A DNA stretch of 64,000 nt from Natronosalvus sp042663485 (GTDB lineage: Archaea > Halobacteriota > Halobacteria > Halobacteriales > Natrialbaceae). Of the stretch, positions 25,044 to 33,755 are shown piece by piece. A model generated the notes under the pieces. That model saw nothing but the letters and a program-made list of their open reading frames with translations. It searched no databases and was not told where the DNA came from. The DNA lies in the NCBI GenBank assembly GCA_042663485.1, contig JBHTAF010000003.1; one strand, written 5' to 3'. The position numbers and the translations under genes are program-made. How positions within the stretch are numbered: the stretch's first letter is position 1; each line of letters opens with the position of its first letter.

Positions 25044-25742
25044 CTACTCCCGGTCGCGTTCGTAGGGCACCCGATCGAGCGTCTCGCGAAGCCGTGGGCG
25101 AATGTCGAACAGGTATCGCTCCGTGCTCTCGCCGTCGGGCCCCGGCTGGGTGTAGACGACCTTCTCGATGGAGACGCCCTCGGGGACGGTCTGGGTGACG
25201 ACGACCGCGTCGAGCGCCAGGTCCGGCGGAATCTCGGCGTCGGTACCGCACCAGCGCGAGGGGAGGTTCGCGGCGTGCGGGCGAAGGACGTTCGACCCCT
25301 GGTAGAGGAATCCGTCGTCGCCGACGAAACTGGTGTTCGACCGCCCGCGCCAGGACAGGGGCCGGTCCCCGGTGTTGTGTGCAGTGAAAAACGCGGCCGT
25401 CACCCTCGTCCCGAACTCGAGGGGGTGCTCGAGGAGCGTCCCGAGGCCGACGTCGTCGACGAGACCGACGAGCGACAGCGTCAGGAACGAACCGTCGACT
25501 GTCGGGCCGACCGGTGGCGTGACGTCTCGAGTCGTCGGATCGTAGAACTCGACGTGCACGCCGTCCGGTGGGGCGTCCTGCTCGCCCGTGATCGTCTCGT
25601 AGGCGCGCTTGATTCGCAGAAATCGCGCGCGAGAGCCACCCTGGTCGGGATGGTGCCGTTTGAGGAGGGTCCGATAGGCCCGTCGGACCTCCTCGGTGTC
25701 GGCCTCCGGCGACACCCCGAGGACCTCGTAGTGGCTCTCCAT
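25044..25742 (-). CDS. J-domain protein with an unknown beta-rich C-terminal domain
   Basis: 232 residues from ATG 25742. Residues 3-60 are a J domain (SHYEVLGVSPEADTEEVRRA, then HHPDQGG with the HPD motif that stimulates Hsp70 ATPase). No Gly/Phe or zinc region follows. Instead ~75-232 is mostly beta (DGSFLTLSLVGLVDD, LPSRWCGTDAEIPPDLALD), unlike DnaJ. It probably targets DnaK to a special client, which is inference. Its TATA lies at 25764-25771. Confidence 0.82.
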   Translation of the reverse strand: MESHYEVLGVSPEADTEEVRRAYRTLLKRHHPDQGGSRARFLRIKRAYETITGEQDAPPDGVHVEFYDPTTRDVTPPVGPTVDGSFLTLSLVGLVDDVGLGTLLEHPLEFGTRVTAAFFTAHNTGDRPLSWRGRSNTSFVGDDGFLYQGSNVLRPHAANLPSRWCGTDAEIPPDLALDAVVVTQTVPEGVSIEKVVYTQPGPDGESTERYLFDIRPRLRETLDRVPYERDRE

Positions 25743-25763
25743 ATACCACACTGGAAGTCACTC

Positions 25764-25771
25764 GGTAAAAA
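25764..25771 (-). promoter_or_regulatory. TATA box of the J-domain gene
   Basis: On the minus strand TTTTTACC, 22-29 bases upstream of ATG 25742; a leaderless start is likely. Confidence 0.5.
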
Positions 25772-25818
25772 GAGTGTTCCGTCCGCCGGCCGGTAGGGCG
25801 TGGTAGGGGATAGACGGC

Positions 25819-25844
25819 GGGACGGTAGGGTGGTGGGGCGAGGG
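25819..25844 (+). other. Canonical G-quadruplex motif
   Basis: Four G runs (25819-25821, 25828-25830, 25835-25838, 25842-25844) with loops of 6, 4 and 3 bases. Two more G runs lie just upstream (25796-25798, 25806-25809). The motif sits between the J-domain promoter and the HalOD1 stop, on the strand that is template for both minus-strand genes. Confidence 0.55.
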
Positions 25845-25855
25845 CAGTGGCGTCT

Positions 25856-26140
25856 TCAGTCAGCAATCGACTCGAGGGTTATCTCACCGGTGCTGTCGAC
25901 GGTGACTTGACGACCACAGTACTGAAACTGTACGGTGACCTCGTTTTGCTGCCGGGTCGGCGACGTCGGTTCGAGCAACTGATCGAGCGCCTGCGGATCG
26001 ATCGCCTCGTGAAGCGGCGGATAGGTCGGAGGTGCGAGTTCCTCGACGGGTACGTTCTCCGCGTGAGCCACCGCCTCGACGACGGCGAGGCTGGGCGCTG
26101 TCTGAAACGGCGAAACCATGGTGTCTTCCCCCGACCCCAT
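25856..26140 (-). CDS. HalOD1 output-domain protein
   Basis: 94 residues from ATG 26140 (a GTG at 26152 is also possible). The sequence VVEAVAHAENVPVEELAPP...LHEAIDPQALDQLLEP followed by VTVQFQYCGRQVTVD matches the HalOD1 domain seen as output module in haloarchaeal regulators. It stands alone here. It lies 29 bases downstream of the DMT transporter gene and is probably in its operon. Confidence 0.82.
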   Translation of the reverse strand: MGSGEDTMVSPFQTAPSLAVVEAVAHAENVPVEELAPPTYPPLHEAIDPQALDQLLEPTSPTRQQNEVTVQFQYCGRQVTVDSTGEITLESIAD

Positions 26141-26169
26141 ACGTATTCCCACCTTCCCGAGTCCCGGTA

Positions 26170-27105
26170 TTAAGCCTGTCCTTCCTCACCGAGTCTCGCC
26201 TCCTGGCGACGTCGGTCGACCGTAGTCCAGCCGATTCCGGCGAGAACGACGAGTCCACCGAGTATCGTCGCGACGTCGGGAATTTCGCCGAGCAGAGCGA
26301 GCGCCAGCACCGTCGATCCGACTGGCTCGCCGAGCCAGGCGACGCTCACGACGACCGACTCGAGGTACTTCAGTGCCCAGTTCGAGATGGTGTGGCCCAG
26401 GATACCGGGCCCGACAGCCATCGCCAGAAAGAGCACCCACTCTCGCGGCGGATAGGCGACGTAGTCGTGGCCCTGGACGCCGACCAGGACGAAGAGCGTG
26501 ACTGCGCAGGCGGCGTAGACGACGGTGACGTAGGGAAACAGCGAGACGCGCTGGCGGATCGAGCGTCCCGCGAGGACGTACCCAGCAACCGTCACCGCGC
26601 CGAGGAGAGCGAGCGCGTTCCCGTAGAGCGTCGCGTCCGCGACCGGGGCCTGCCCAGCGTCGCCGAACGACATGACGGCCGCGCCACCGATGGCGACGAC
26701 GATGCCGGCGACAGTCCGTCTCGTCACCCGTTCGTCCAAGACGAGCGCGGCGCCCGCGGCGACGAACAGTGGCTGGGTCTGGACGAGCGTGACGCTCGCG
26801 GCCACGCTCGTGTACGACAGGCTCTCGAACCACGACGCGAAGTGGGCCGCGAGGGCGACCCCCGCGACGGTCGCGCCGAGGAGGTCGCGTCTCGAGAGCC
26901 GGCCGAACTCCTCGCGGTGGAATCCCAGCGCGACCGGAGCGACGATCATCGTCGTGAACAGCACCCGGTAAAGCGCCGCGACAGAACTCGGGGCGGCGCT
27001 CCAGCGGATCAGGATCGCGCTCGTGCTCGCCGCGAGGACGGCGAACGCGAGCGCCGCCACCGGGGCAACTTCGAGATCGGTTCCGGCGCGGACGTCTGGA
27101 ATCAC
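26170..27105 (-). CDS. EamA/DMT-family transporter
   Basis: 311 residues from a proposed GTG at 27105 (longer frames upstream are Ser/Arg-rich). Ten hydrophobic helices form two EamA repeats; family markers are STSAILIRWS in helix 1, AHFASWFESLSYTSVAASV and WLGEPVGSTVLALALLGE. Such permeases export amino acids or other metabolites; the substrate is unknown. Its start is the least certain part. The HalOD1 gene follows. Confidence 0.85.
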   Translation of the reverse strand: MIPDVRAGTDLEVAPVAALAFAVLAASTSAILIRWSAAPSSVAALYRVLFTTMIVAPVALGFHREEFGRLSRRDLLGATVAGVALAAHFASWFESLSYTSVAASVTLVQTQPLFVAAGAALVLDERVTRRTVAGIVVAIGGAAVMSFGDAGQAPVADATLYGNALALLGAVTVAGYVLAGRSIRQRVSLFPYVTVVYAACAVTLFVLVGVQGHDYVAYPPREWVLFLAMAVGPGILGHTISNWALKYLESVVVSVAWLGEPVGSTVLALALLGEIPDVATILGGLVVLAGIGWTTVDRRRQEARLGEEGQA

Positions 27106-27184
27106 GTGGCTCAGATTCGAGGGGAGTCCTATAGGGGTAGCGAAACCGGCCAACGTGCGTGACGCCGGATCAGTGCACGAGGGG

Positions 27185-27664
27185 TCACTCGAGGGCGCGC
27201 TTCGTCCGCCGATGGCGATCCCGGAACATCCCCTCGAAGCCGAATCGCGAAAACGGCGATACTGCCTCGCCGAGTCCGCCACCCGGCAGGGCGTACTCGA
27301 GCTTGTCCCGGAGGACTGTCTGCTCGCCGTCGGCGAAAAACGAGTGGGTGTGCACCCAATTCGCGAACGGGCCGTGAACCATCTCGTCGCTGAAGTACGC
27401 TCGTCCTGGACGAGAATCTCGCTCGAGGATGATCGACGTCCAGTAAACGCGCGGGCCCACGCCGAACGGGCGGATCGACAGCGAAATCTCGGCGTCCTCC
27501 TCCAATATGTCAGGATCTCGTTCGCCGTCGGGTCCCATCACCGCCTCGACTCGCAGGTTCAGCCACGGCGGTGTCACGGCCTCGAGTCCCGACACTCGGG
27601 AGTGAAAGTCCCAGACCTCCTCGAGGGGTGCGTCGATGCGGGTCGAGCGTTCGTAGGTTGCCAT
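27185..27664 (-). CDS. SRPBCC (START-like) ligand-binding protein
   Basis: 159 residues. It opens with MATYERSTRIDAPLEEVWDFHS, the typical first strand and helix of cyclase/dehydrase-like SRPBCC proteins, and continues with strands EDAEISLSIRPFGVGPRVYW, HTHSFFADGEQTVLRDKLEY and a C-terminal helix. These proteins bind hydrophobic ligands in a deep cavity. Ligand and role are unknown. Confidence 0.85.
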   Translation of the reverse strand: MATYERSTRIDAPLEEVWDFHSRVSGLEAVTPPWLNLRVEAVMGPDGERDPDILEEDAEISLSIRPFGVGPRVYWTSIILERDSRPGRAYFSDEMVHGPFANWVHTHSFFADGEQTVLRDKLEYALPGGGLGEAVSPFSRFGFEGMFRDRHRRTKRALE

Positions 27665-27811
27665 GGCGGGGGATACGACGCCTCGAAAGAAAACAGTTCG
27701 ACTATCGACGGCAGTTCGATTGCGAACTGGTCTCGAAAATCCTCGGCGATTAGATCGCCACCAATTCCCGAAAAGAGTCTGCAGAGAGCCGTGTGCGGGT
27801 CTCGAGGGCCC

Positions 27812-28240
27812 TCACTTCAGCCGTTCCTGCAGAAACGACGGATGTGCCGCGGTTACGCCCTCGATCTCGAGGATCTCCGTCGCGATCACGTCCCCGAGTT
27901 CGTCGCCGTCGGCCGCGCGTACCTCGGCCATCAGCATGTGGTCGCCACTCGAGGTGTACAGCGATTCGACCTCGTCGAGGGCCTTGAGCGCCCGGGTCGC
28001 CTCGACGTAGCGCTCGCTGGCGACGTCGATGCCGACCAGGGCGATGGTCTGGCTCGAGAGTTTCTTCGGGTCGACGTCCGCGGAGTAGCCGACGATGACG
28101 CCGTCCTCCTCGAGCTGGTTGATGTACTTTCGAACGGTGGGCTTCGAGACCTCGGCTCGCGAGGCAATCTCGGCGTAGGATGCCTGAGCATCCTCCTCGA
28201 GGACCTCGAGAATGCGATCTTCCGTCGGGCGAGTGCTCAT
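27812..28240 (-). CDS. Lrp/AsnC-family transcription regulator
   Basis: 142 residues from ATG 28240. Residues 6-60 are the AsnC HTH (RILEVLEEDAQASYAEIASR, then AEVSKPTVRKYINQLEEDGVI). Residues 65-140 are a ferredoxin-like ligand-binding (RAM) domain with LVGIDVASERYVEA and SGDHMLMAEVRA. It probably senses an amino acid. Upstream, AAAAGATATTTTCCC (minus strand) is an AT-rich promoter. Confidence 0.92.
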   Translation of the reverse strand: MSTRPTEDRILEVLEEDAQASYAEIASRAEVSKPTVRKYINQLEEDGVIVGYSADVDPKKLSSQTIALVGIDVASERYVEATRALKALDEVESLYTSSGDHMLMAEVRAADGDELGDVIATEILEIEGVTAAHPSFLQERLK

Positions 28241-28331
28241 ACCCCTTCTTTTGCTCGGACGGGAAAATATCTTTTGTATCTGAAAAGCCGAGTTTCGGCC
28301 GACGTGTCTATCGGCGGACTTATCCGCACCG

Positions 28332-28667
28332 ATGACCGAACGGACGTCGATGGTCGCCTTCGACGTCGCCATGGGACTGTTCTGGGTCGGGTGTGGGATC
28401 GTCATCCTGGTCCCTGCCTGGTTCATCGCCTTCCGCGGTCGGGCCGACCTCCACGTCCACTACGACGACAGCGTCGACCCCACCTACGTCTCGCGGCGAG
28501 CGGGGACGACCGCCCTGCTCATGGGCGTCGTGACGATTACGTACGGACTCGCTCAGATCCGGTTTGGCTACCAACCGCTGGCCTTCGGCGGGTTGCTCGT
28601 CACGTTGCTCGTCCTGGCGACGCTCACGAAGCGATTCGCCCAGGGCTGGGGCTGGCACGGCGAGTGA
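28332..28667 (+). CDS. Small three-helix membrane protein
   Basis: 111 residues. Hydrophobic segments at ~9-33, 58-76 and 82-100; the first loop is soluble and acidic (RADLHVHYDDSVDP). C-terminus KRFAQGWGWHGE is aromatic. It is divergent from the Lrp gene and convergent with the zinc-ribbon gene. No family recognised. Confidence 0.72.
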   Translation: MTERTSMVAFDVAMGLFWVGCGIVILVPAWFIAFRGRADLHVHYDDSVDPTYVSRRAGTTALLMGVVTITYGLAQIRFGYQPLAFGGLLVTLLVLATLTKRFAQGWGWHGE

Positions 28668-28703
28668 TACGGTCGACTCGAGGGCCTCGGCTGCCCTCGA
28701 CGG

Positions 28704-28919
28704 TCAGGCGTACTTCGGCCGCTCGCCGGTGACCTGAATCGAGCCGTCGACGATCGGATCCTCGGCGTCCTCGCTGTAGGTGTACTGGCCGGTCGAGTCA
28801 CAGAGCGTACACTGGTACGTCTCCATGATCTCGTTGATCAGTTCCCCGTCCTCGAAGAAGACGCGGCTCTGGGTGATCTGCAGGAACTGCGCGGTCTCAC
28901 AGTTGGTACACTCTATCAT
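28704..28919 (-). CDS. Small zinc-ribbon protein
   Basis: 71 residues from ATG 28919. Two CxxC pairs (CTNC at 4-7, CTLC at ~37-40) form a zinc ribbon around an aromatic/acidic core (FLQITQSRVFFEDGELINE). Similar one-domain proteins are common in haloarchaea, with no known role. A nearby longer start (28931) is possible. Confidence 0.75.
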   Translation of the reverse strand: MIECTNCETAQFLQITQSRVFFEDGELINEIMETYQCTLCDSTGQYTYSEDAEDPIVDGSIQVTGERPKYA

Positions 28920-29180
28920 AGCTGGCGACACACTGAGATCACTCGTAGTTATCCAGCGGGTACCACATTCGACGCGCTCGCTATGCGCTCGCTACCGTTG
29001 ACGGCGGATACCGTCGACAATCGAACGAGTTTCACTCGTCTGTTCGTGTGATGCCAGCCTCTCGCGAGCAAACCAAGGACTCGAACCGTCTCCTCGCCGT
29101 TAGCCGTCCCTACTCGAGCGAAGGCGGTCGTTTACCGGGACGTCGATACTCGCGACTCGAGGCAACAATCGACTGTCGAT

Positions 29181-30236
29181 TCAGATCTCGACCGGGATTC
29201 GCTCGCCGCGACGCGCCGAGGCGTAGGCCGCCTCGGTCAGCGCCGTCACGGCGAGGGCGTCCCGGGCCGTCGCCGGCGGTTCGTGTCCCTCTAGAACGCT
29301 CTCGAGAAACGCGTCCGCGCGGGAGCGCTCGCGACGCGGGTCGATGTAGGGGTGATACTCCGCGCTCTCGGTGTCGATTTCGAAGACGCGTCGGGATCGC
29401 CACTGCTTGCCCTCGAGGTAGACGGCACCCTCGTCGTCCCAGACGTGAATGTGCTCGCGGACCGCCGGTGCGTCGCCGAGGAACGAGAACGTGCCGGTGG
29501 CCCCGTTGGTGAACCTGACGTCGAGGTGTGCCCGTCGGTCGATCCGCTGCTCATCGTCGTGGAAGTCCATGCTGGCCCGAACGGATTCGGGCTCGAGGCC
29601 GGTCGACCAGAGGACGCCGTCGAGCACGTGACTGCCGGTGTCGTAGAGGAAGCCGCCGCCGGAGAGGTCGGGGTCGAGCCGCCAGGTGCCCGCGGAGTCG
29701 TCGATCCAGCCCTGGGTGATCGAGGCGGTGAGCCAGGTTGGATCAGTTCCGTCCTCGCTCTCGGGGGCGAAGCGGTCTCGAGCCGTCCGAAACGCCGTCT
29801 GGAGGTGGCGCTGGTAGCCGACCATCAACACTTCCTCGCCCCCTTCGCTCCGGTCAGCGAGGTCGCGCGCATGCTCGAGATCCGTCGTGAGCGGTTTGTC
29901 GCAGTAGACGTGGAGTCCCCGGTCGAGAGCGGCGATCACCTGTTCGTAGTGGAGCGTGTGGGGCGTCCCGATCAGCACGGCGTCCAGCGGCGCGGCCTCG
30001 AGCATGGCCGTGTAGGACTCGTACCGGTGAGATTCGTCGACAGCGAACTGGTTGCCGACGGACGCCAGCCGGTCGGCGTCAAGGTCGCAGACGGCGGCCA
30101 CTTCGGCGTCGGGGTGGCGGTTGAACTGGTCGCCGACGTACGACCCGATGTAGCCGAGGCCGACGATGCCGATGCGAAGCGGTTCCACGTGAGTACTAGC
30201 AGTCGTCACAGGGGTCTCCACACCGTCGACCGACAT
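29181..30236 (-). CDS. Gfo/Idh/MocA-family oxidoreductase
   Basis: 351 residues from ATG 30236. Rossmann motif GIVGLGYIGSYVG near residue 23, GTPHTLHYEQV, and CDKPLTTD with the family Lys. The C-terminal beta-sheet domain has GGGFLYDTGSHVLDG with the catalytic-type Asp/His. These enzymes oxidise or reduce sugars and cyclitols with NAD(P). The N-terminal 20 residues are an extension. Substrate unknown. Divergent from glutaredoxin. Confidence 0.88.
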   Translation of the reverse strand: MSVDGVETPVTTASTHVEPLRIGIVGLGYIGSYVGDQFNRHPDAEVAAVCDLDADRLASVGNQFAVDESHRYESYTAMLEAAPLDAVLIGTPHTLHYEQVIAALDRGLHVYCDKPLTTDLEHARDLADRSEGGEEVLMVGYQRHLQTAFRTARDRFAPESEDGTDPTWLTASITQGWIDDSAGTWRLDPDLSGGGFLYDTGSHVLDGVLWSTGLEPESVRASMDFHDDEQRIDRRAHLDVRFTNGATGTFSFLGDAPAVREHIHVWDDEGAVYLEGKQWRSRRVFEIDTESAEYHPYIDPRRERSRADAFLESVLEGHEPPATARDALAVTALTEAAYASARRGERIPVEI

Positions 30237-30315
30237 GGGTGTTTGGCCGGACGCAAAACCGGACGGTTCCGCCGTCACCCGCGACGTTATTGGTGAGCCA
30301 CACGAACCCTCGCTC

Positions 30316-30555
30316 ATGTCGATCACGCTCTACCAGCTCGAGGGCTGTCCGTTCTGTGAGAAGGTCGCCGACGCGCTCGACGACGCCCAGGTCAGCTACG
30401 AAACGGTGTGGACGGACGCGATGCACTCCGGACGCGACGAGGTCAAGCGCATCTCTGGTCAGCGCGGCGTCCCGGTGCTCGTCGACGAGGACCGCGGGGT
30501 CACGATGGCCGAATCGGATAACATCCTCGAGTACGTCGATCAAACGCTCGCCTGA
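30316..30555 (+). CDS. Glutaredoxin-like protein
   Basis: 79 residues from ATG 30316. ITLYQLEGCPFCEKVADAL has the CPFC redox pair (residues 11-14), and GVPVLVDEDRG has the cis-Pro loop: a complete small thioredoxin fold. It probably reduces disulfides or glutathione-like (gamma-glutamylcysteine) adducts in this group. Divergent from the oxidoreductase gene. Confidence 0.9.
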   Translation: MSITLYQLEGCPFCEKVADALDDAQVSYETVWTDAMHSGRDEVKRISGQRGVPVLVDEDRGVTMAESDNILEYVDQTLA

Positions 30556-31130
30556 CCGATTCGAGAGCCGTAGGAATCGACTACGTGATGGTAGCTGGTG
30601 CCTGTCGCCAGTCGGCACGGGCTACGGACTCGTGTGCCACTGAATAACAAAGGGGTGAACGGTCGTCGGTGACGATGCGGGGAACACACGCCCCGTCGGG
30701 TGCGCGATCGGTGCAAAACCCGTCGCCGACTCGACGTTCGCTCGGACGTCGCGGCCGACGGGACGACGCGCTGACAGTCGAGTGCTGTGTCCGTGCCCGT
30801 AACTCGAACGTGGACTCGCCCCCGCTTCGAGTACGCTCATGTCTCTCACCAGGGCGGGCTCCCCGCCCCCGCCCGGTTTCGACCGAACGGACTCCTGCGA
30901 GCCATCGTCAGGTAGCGGATTGGGTGGTGGTGTGATCCCTGACGAAACCGTTTCTGAGGACGTGACAGGTTCGTGAAGCCAGGTACTAACCGACGATTTC
31001 GCTATCTCGTCTGCCGAGGTCCAATTCTACAAAGTCATCGTATCACCCGCCGAAACCCGGATTTATCGACGTCTCGAGTCCGAGACGAGCGGTATCTCGC
31101 TCGCTAAAATACACATTTCACCTACCGTGA
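30556..31130. other. Long intergenic region with a strong hairpin
   Basis: About 575 bases with no reliable gene; short frames on both strands have Arg/Ser/Pro-rich translations. At 30852-30868 GGGCGGG-ctc-CCCGCCC is a seven-pair hairpin with a three-base loop, in a GC-rich block (30840-30880). The last 100 bases are AT-richer and lead to the promoter of the lipoprotein gene. Confidence 0.5.
30852..30868. repeat. Seven-bp perfect GC hairpin
   Basis: GGGCGGG (30852-30858) and CCCGCCC (30862-30868) separated by CTC. No T-tract follows closely on either strand, so terminator function is uncertain. Confidence 0.6.
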
Positions 31131-31137
31131 TTTATAG
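31131..31137 (+). promoter_or_regulatory. TATA box of the Tat-lipoprotein gene
   Basis: TTTATAG, 26-32 bases before ATG 31163; leaderless start likely. Confidence 0.65.
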
Positions 31138-31162
31138 GGGAACCCGGGTACAACCCCCGCAT

Positions 31163-31936
31163 ATGCAGATCACTCGACGACGGATGTTGACCACAGCGGG
31201 CATCGCAAGCGTCTCGGCGATCGGCGGCTGCCTCGGAGAGAGTAGCGATCCGGGCGCAGGAAACGGAAACAGAAACGACGACAACGACACCGACGACGGG
31301 AACGAAACCGGAACAGGAAACGATTCAAACGACACCGAGGACGGATCGAACGACACCGAGAACGGAAACGGAGACGACGCAGACAGCGGCAACGGAGACG
31401 ACGACACGGAGAACGACTCGAGCGACGACAGTCAATCCACGGAGGTCGGCGACGAGGTCACCGATTACGAAACCGTCCGGTACGAGGCGAACGACGGGGA
31501 GACGACCGCCGTGCCGTTCTCGAGCCGCGAAGAAGCGGAGTCTCACCTCGACCTCGAGTCCCGACAGGACGACGAACGCAGCGCCATCACGGACCTCCTC
31601 GAGTCGACGGACTTCGAGGCGGACTCGCTCGTCGCGCTCGAGACCCAGGGGAGTAACGGGTGCTCTGAACTCCAGTTAAAGTCACTCGAGGTGACGACCG
31701 AGGACGGCATCTCGATGGCTGCGGCGGCAGTCGACACCAGTAGCGACGACGAGATGTGCACGCAGGAGATCACCAACCTGGGCCTGCTGGTCCGCGTCAG
31801 CTACGACGGTGAGGCGCCCTCCAGCGGCAAGGCGACGATTACCGACGGGCAAGGCGGTCAGCGAGGCGTCGGCTGGAGTTCCGGGAGCGACTCGACGGAA
31901 AGCGAAGCCAGCGATTCAGCGGGCAAAGACGAGTAG
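31163..31936 (+). CDS. Tat lipoprotein with acidic repetitive linker and unknown domain
   Basis: 257 residues from ATG 31163. The N-terminus has the Tat motif TRRRMLTTAG and a lipobox ending GGC at residue ~22. Residues ~25-105 are Asn/Asp/Gly/Glu/Thr low complexity built on short repeats (GNETGTGNDSND, NDTENGNGDD). Residues ~110-225 are a compact domain (VRYEANDGETTAVPFSS, ETQGSNGCSELQLKSLEV, DDEMCTQEITNLGLLVRVSY) with two Cys that could form a disulfide. The domain is unknown to me. Surface exposed, probably anchored. Confidence 0.8.
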   Translation: MQITRRRMLTTAGIASVSAIGGCLGESSDPGAGNGNRNDDNDTDDGNETGTGNDSNDTEDGSNDTENGNGDDADSGNGDDDTENDSSDDSQSTEVGDEVTDYETVRYEANDGETTAVPFSSREEAESHLDLESRQDDERSAITDLLESTDFEADSLVALETQGSNGCSELQLKSLEVTTEDGISMAAAAVDTSSDDEMCTQEITNLGLLVRVSYDGEAPSSGKATITDGQGGQRGVGWSSGSDSTESEASDSAGKDE

Positions 31937-31958
31937 GTGCAGGCAAGCGATTTCACTC

Positions 31959-32645
31959 TCACTCGAGGGCTGGGTCCACCGCTCGTGCTCGTTCGTCGTC
32001 GCTCGCCTCGAGCCACCAGGCGAGGCGATCGATCTCGAGCGGCCGATAGGTGGTCGTCAGCGAGAGCCACTCACACGACGCTAGCGTCCGCAACGGCTCG
32101 CTCGTCTCGATCACGTCCGTCCGGGAGTCGTCCTCAACGGACTCGAGCAACGACTCGAGTGCGGCGTTCGGCCTGGCCGTGTCGATCCCGGCGAGCTGGC
32201 GAAGGTACTGGAACGAGGTCGGGCCGACGCCCGAGACATCGCCGATCGGGTCCCGGTCGTACCGATAGACGTCGGCTTCGGCGGCCCACGAACACAGCGC
32301 ATCGGTGTCGGAGGGCTCCGGTCGGTTCGCGAGGACGCGGGCCACCTCACAGAACACGCGACATTTTCGGTCGGCGTGAAAGACCTCCTGAAGCCGCTCG
32401 TCGTCGGGTTCGAGGTCGGCGACGTCCAAAAAAGACGTCACCTCGCCGCGCTCGAGGAGACGCTTCTCGGCGGTTTCGACGACCGATCTCGTCTCGGATC
32501 CGCCACCCGTGGCCGCCGTCGCCGCCGTGAGGGCTAACATCGGCTCGTCGCCGGCCGGTCGCTCGAACGAGCGAAACGAATCGGCCAGCGACGTACACGG
32601 GACGCCGTCGGCGAACCGATCGAGCACCGCCTGAGGTGAGGCCAT
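31959..32645 (-). CDS. Conserved haloarchaeal protein with HhH-like motif, unknown function
   Basis: 228 residues from ATG 32645. Largely helical. The segment YDRDPIGDVSGVGPTSFQYL (residue ~135-155) resembles the helix-hairpin-helix of DNA glycosylases (GVGPxS), followed by a conserved-looking AGIDTARPN. A lone C (KCRVFCEVARVL) region has two Cys but no iron-sulfur loop. The catalytic Lys/Asp pair of EndoIII is not evident. Function unknown. Confidence 0.72.
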   Translation of the reverse strand: MASPQAVLDRFADGVPCTSLADSFRSFERPAGDEPMLALTAATAATGGGSETRSVVETAEKRLLERGEVTSFLDVADLEPDDERLQEVFHADRKCRVFCEVARVLANRPEPSDTDALCSWAAEADVYRYDRDPIGDVSGVGPTSFQYLRQLAGIDTARPNAALESLLESVEDDSRTDVIETSEPLRTLASCEWLSLTTTYRPLEIDRLAWWLEASDDERARAVDPALE

Positions 32646-32707
32646 GACTCCTGTCGGCACACAACACAGTCGACACAGATAGGTGTACCGCCCGGTGTAC
32701 TCGTTCG

Positions 32708-32713
32708 AAAAAA
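32708..32713 (-). terminator. T-tract terminator after the sugar nucleotidyltransferase gene
   Basis: Six A on the + strand (T on the coding minus strand), ~68 bases past the stop of the nucleotidyltransferase gene and before the next minus-strand start. Confidence 0.45.
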
Positions 32714-32780
32714 CGGGCCGAGCAGGGGTTCACGGTCTCGCCCCCAGGATTTCGACACCGTCGGATCTTTCGGCCTCCGG

Positions 32781-33755
32781 CTACTCCGGCGCGCCGTTCG
32801 TAATCGTCGTGTGTGCCCCAATGAGCGCCCCCGCGAGGTCCATGTTCTCGAGGCGCGTCTGCTCGTCGATGATCGAGCGGCGGATATCGGCGTGGCGAAT
32901 CTCCGCCTGCGGGAAGATGACCGCGTGATCGAGCGTCGTGTTCTCGAGGACCGCGTCGTCCATCACGTGGACGTTCTCGCCGAGTGTCGTCTCCTCGAGG
33001 ACCGCCGACTCCGCGACGTAGTTGTCGCCGTCGAGGAACCAGGCGACGGCGTCGAGGTAACTGTCGGGGGTGCCGATGTCGAACCAGGCGCCCTCGAACG
33101 TGAACGCGTGGGTCGGCTGGCGGTTCTGCAGCCACTGGATGAACCAGCCGGGTTCGTCCGGGTTGTTCCCCTCTTCGAGGTACGTCGAGAGCAAGGAGAG
33201 ATCCTCGCGTGGGAACGCGTAGCAGGCGATCGAGACCAACGTGCTCTTCGGATCGTCCGGTTTCTCCTGGAAGTCGACGACGCGTTCGCCCTCGAGTTCG
33301 ACGAGGCCGTAGGATTTGGCCTTCTCGCGCGACCCGACGTCGTAGGCCGCGAGCGTCGGCGTCCCCTGCGCCTCGAAGTAGTCGACGAAGTCGGCGACGT
33401 CGAAACTGATGAGGTTGTCCCCAGCGATGACCACCAGGTCGTCGTCGACGTTCTCGCGCTCGATCAGCTGGGCGAGTGCGCCGACAACCCCGAACTTCTC
33501 GTCCTCTGCTGCGGTGTCCTCGACGGACAGGCGCGGTTTCTCGAAGTCCGACGCCGCGAGGTGGGCCTCGAACTCCGCTTGGAAGCGCTCGTTCGTGCTG
33601 ACGAACACCTCGTCGATCCGCTCGTCGGCCTCGAGGTCGGCGAAGATCCGGTCGATAACGGTCGAGTCGCCGATTGGGAGAAACATCTTCGGTCGATGTT
33701 TGGTAATCGGCCACAGCCGAGTCGCGTATCCTCCGGCGAGAACGACGGCCTTCAT
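32781..33755 (-). CDS. Sugar-phosphate nucleotidyltransferase
   Basis: 324 residues from ATG 33755. It begins MKAVVLAGGYATRLWPITKH, the nucleotide-binding loop of RmlA/GlmU-type enzymes, and has AGDNLISFD as the metal Asp motif and EKPDDPKS. The C-terminal 80 residues show hexapeptide-like repeats (SAVLEETTLGENVHVMDDAV), a left-handed beta helix. It makes an NDP-sugar from a sugar-1-phosphate, probably for surface glycans; sugar not predictable. Confidence 0.93.
   Translation of the reverse strand: MKAVVLAGGYATRLWPITKHRPKMFLPIGDSTVIDRIFADLEADERIDEVFVSTNERFQAEFEAHLAASDFEKPRLSVEDTAAEDEKFGVVGALAQLIERENVDDDLVVIAGDNLISFDVADFVDYFEAQGTPTLAAYDVGSREKAKSYGLVELEGERVVDFQEKPDDPKSTLVSIACYAFPREDLSLLSTYLEEGNNPDEPGWFIQWLQNRQPTHAFTFEGAWFDIGTPDSYLDAVAWFLDGDNYVAESAVLEETTLGENVHVMDDAVLENTTLDHAVIFPQAEIRHADIRRSIIDEQTRLENMDLAGALIGAHTTITNGAPE

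Noticed and set aside
30622..30880. Possible IS200/IS605-type remnant around the GC hairpin in the long intergenic region
   Set aside because: The hairpin is real, but no transposase-like protein motif could be read in either strand, and the nearby frames are Arg/Ser/Pro-rich. Kept only as a repeat feature.
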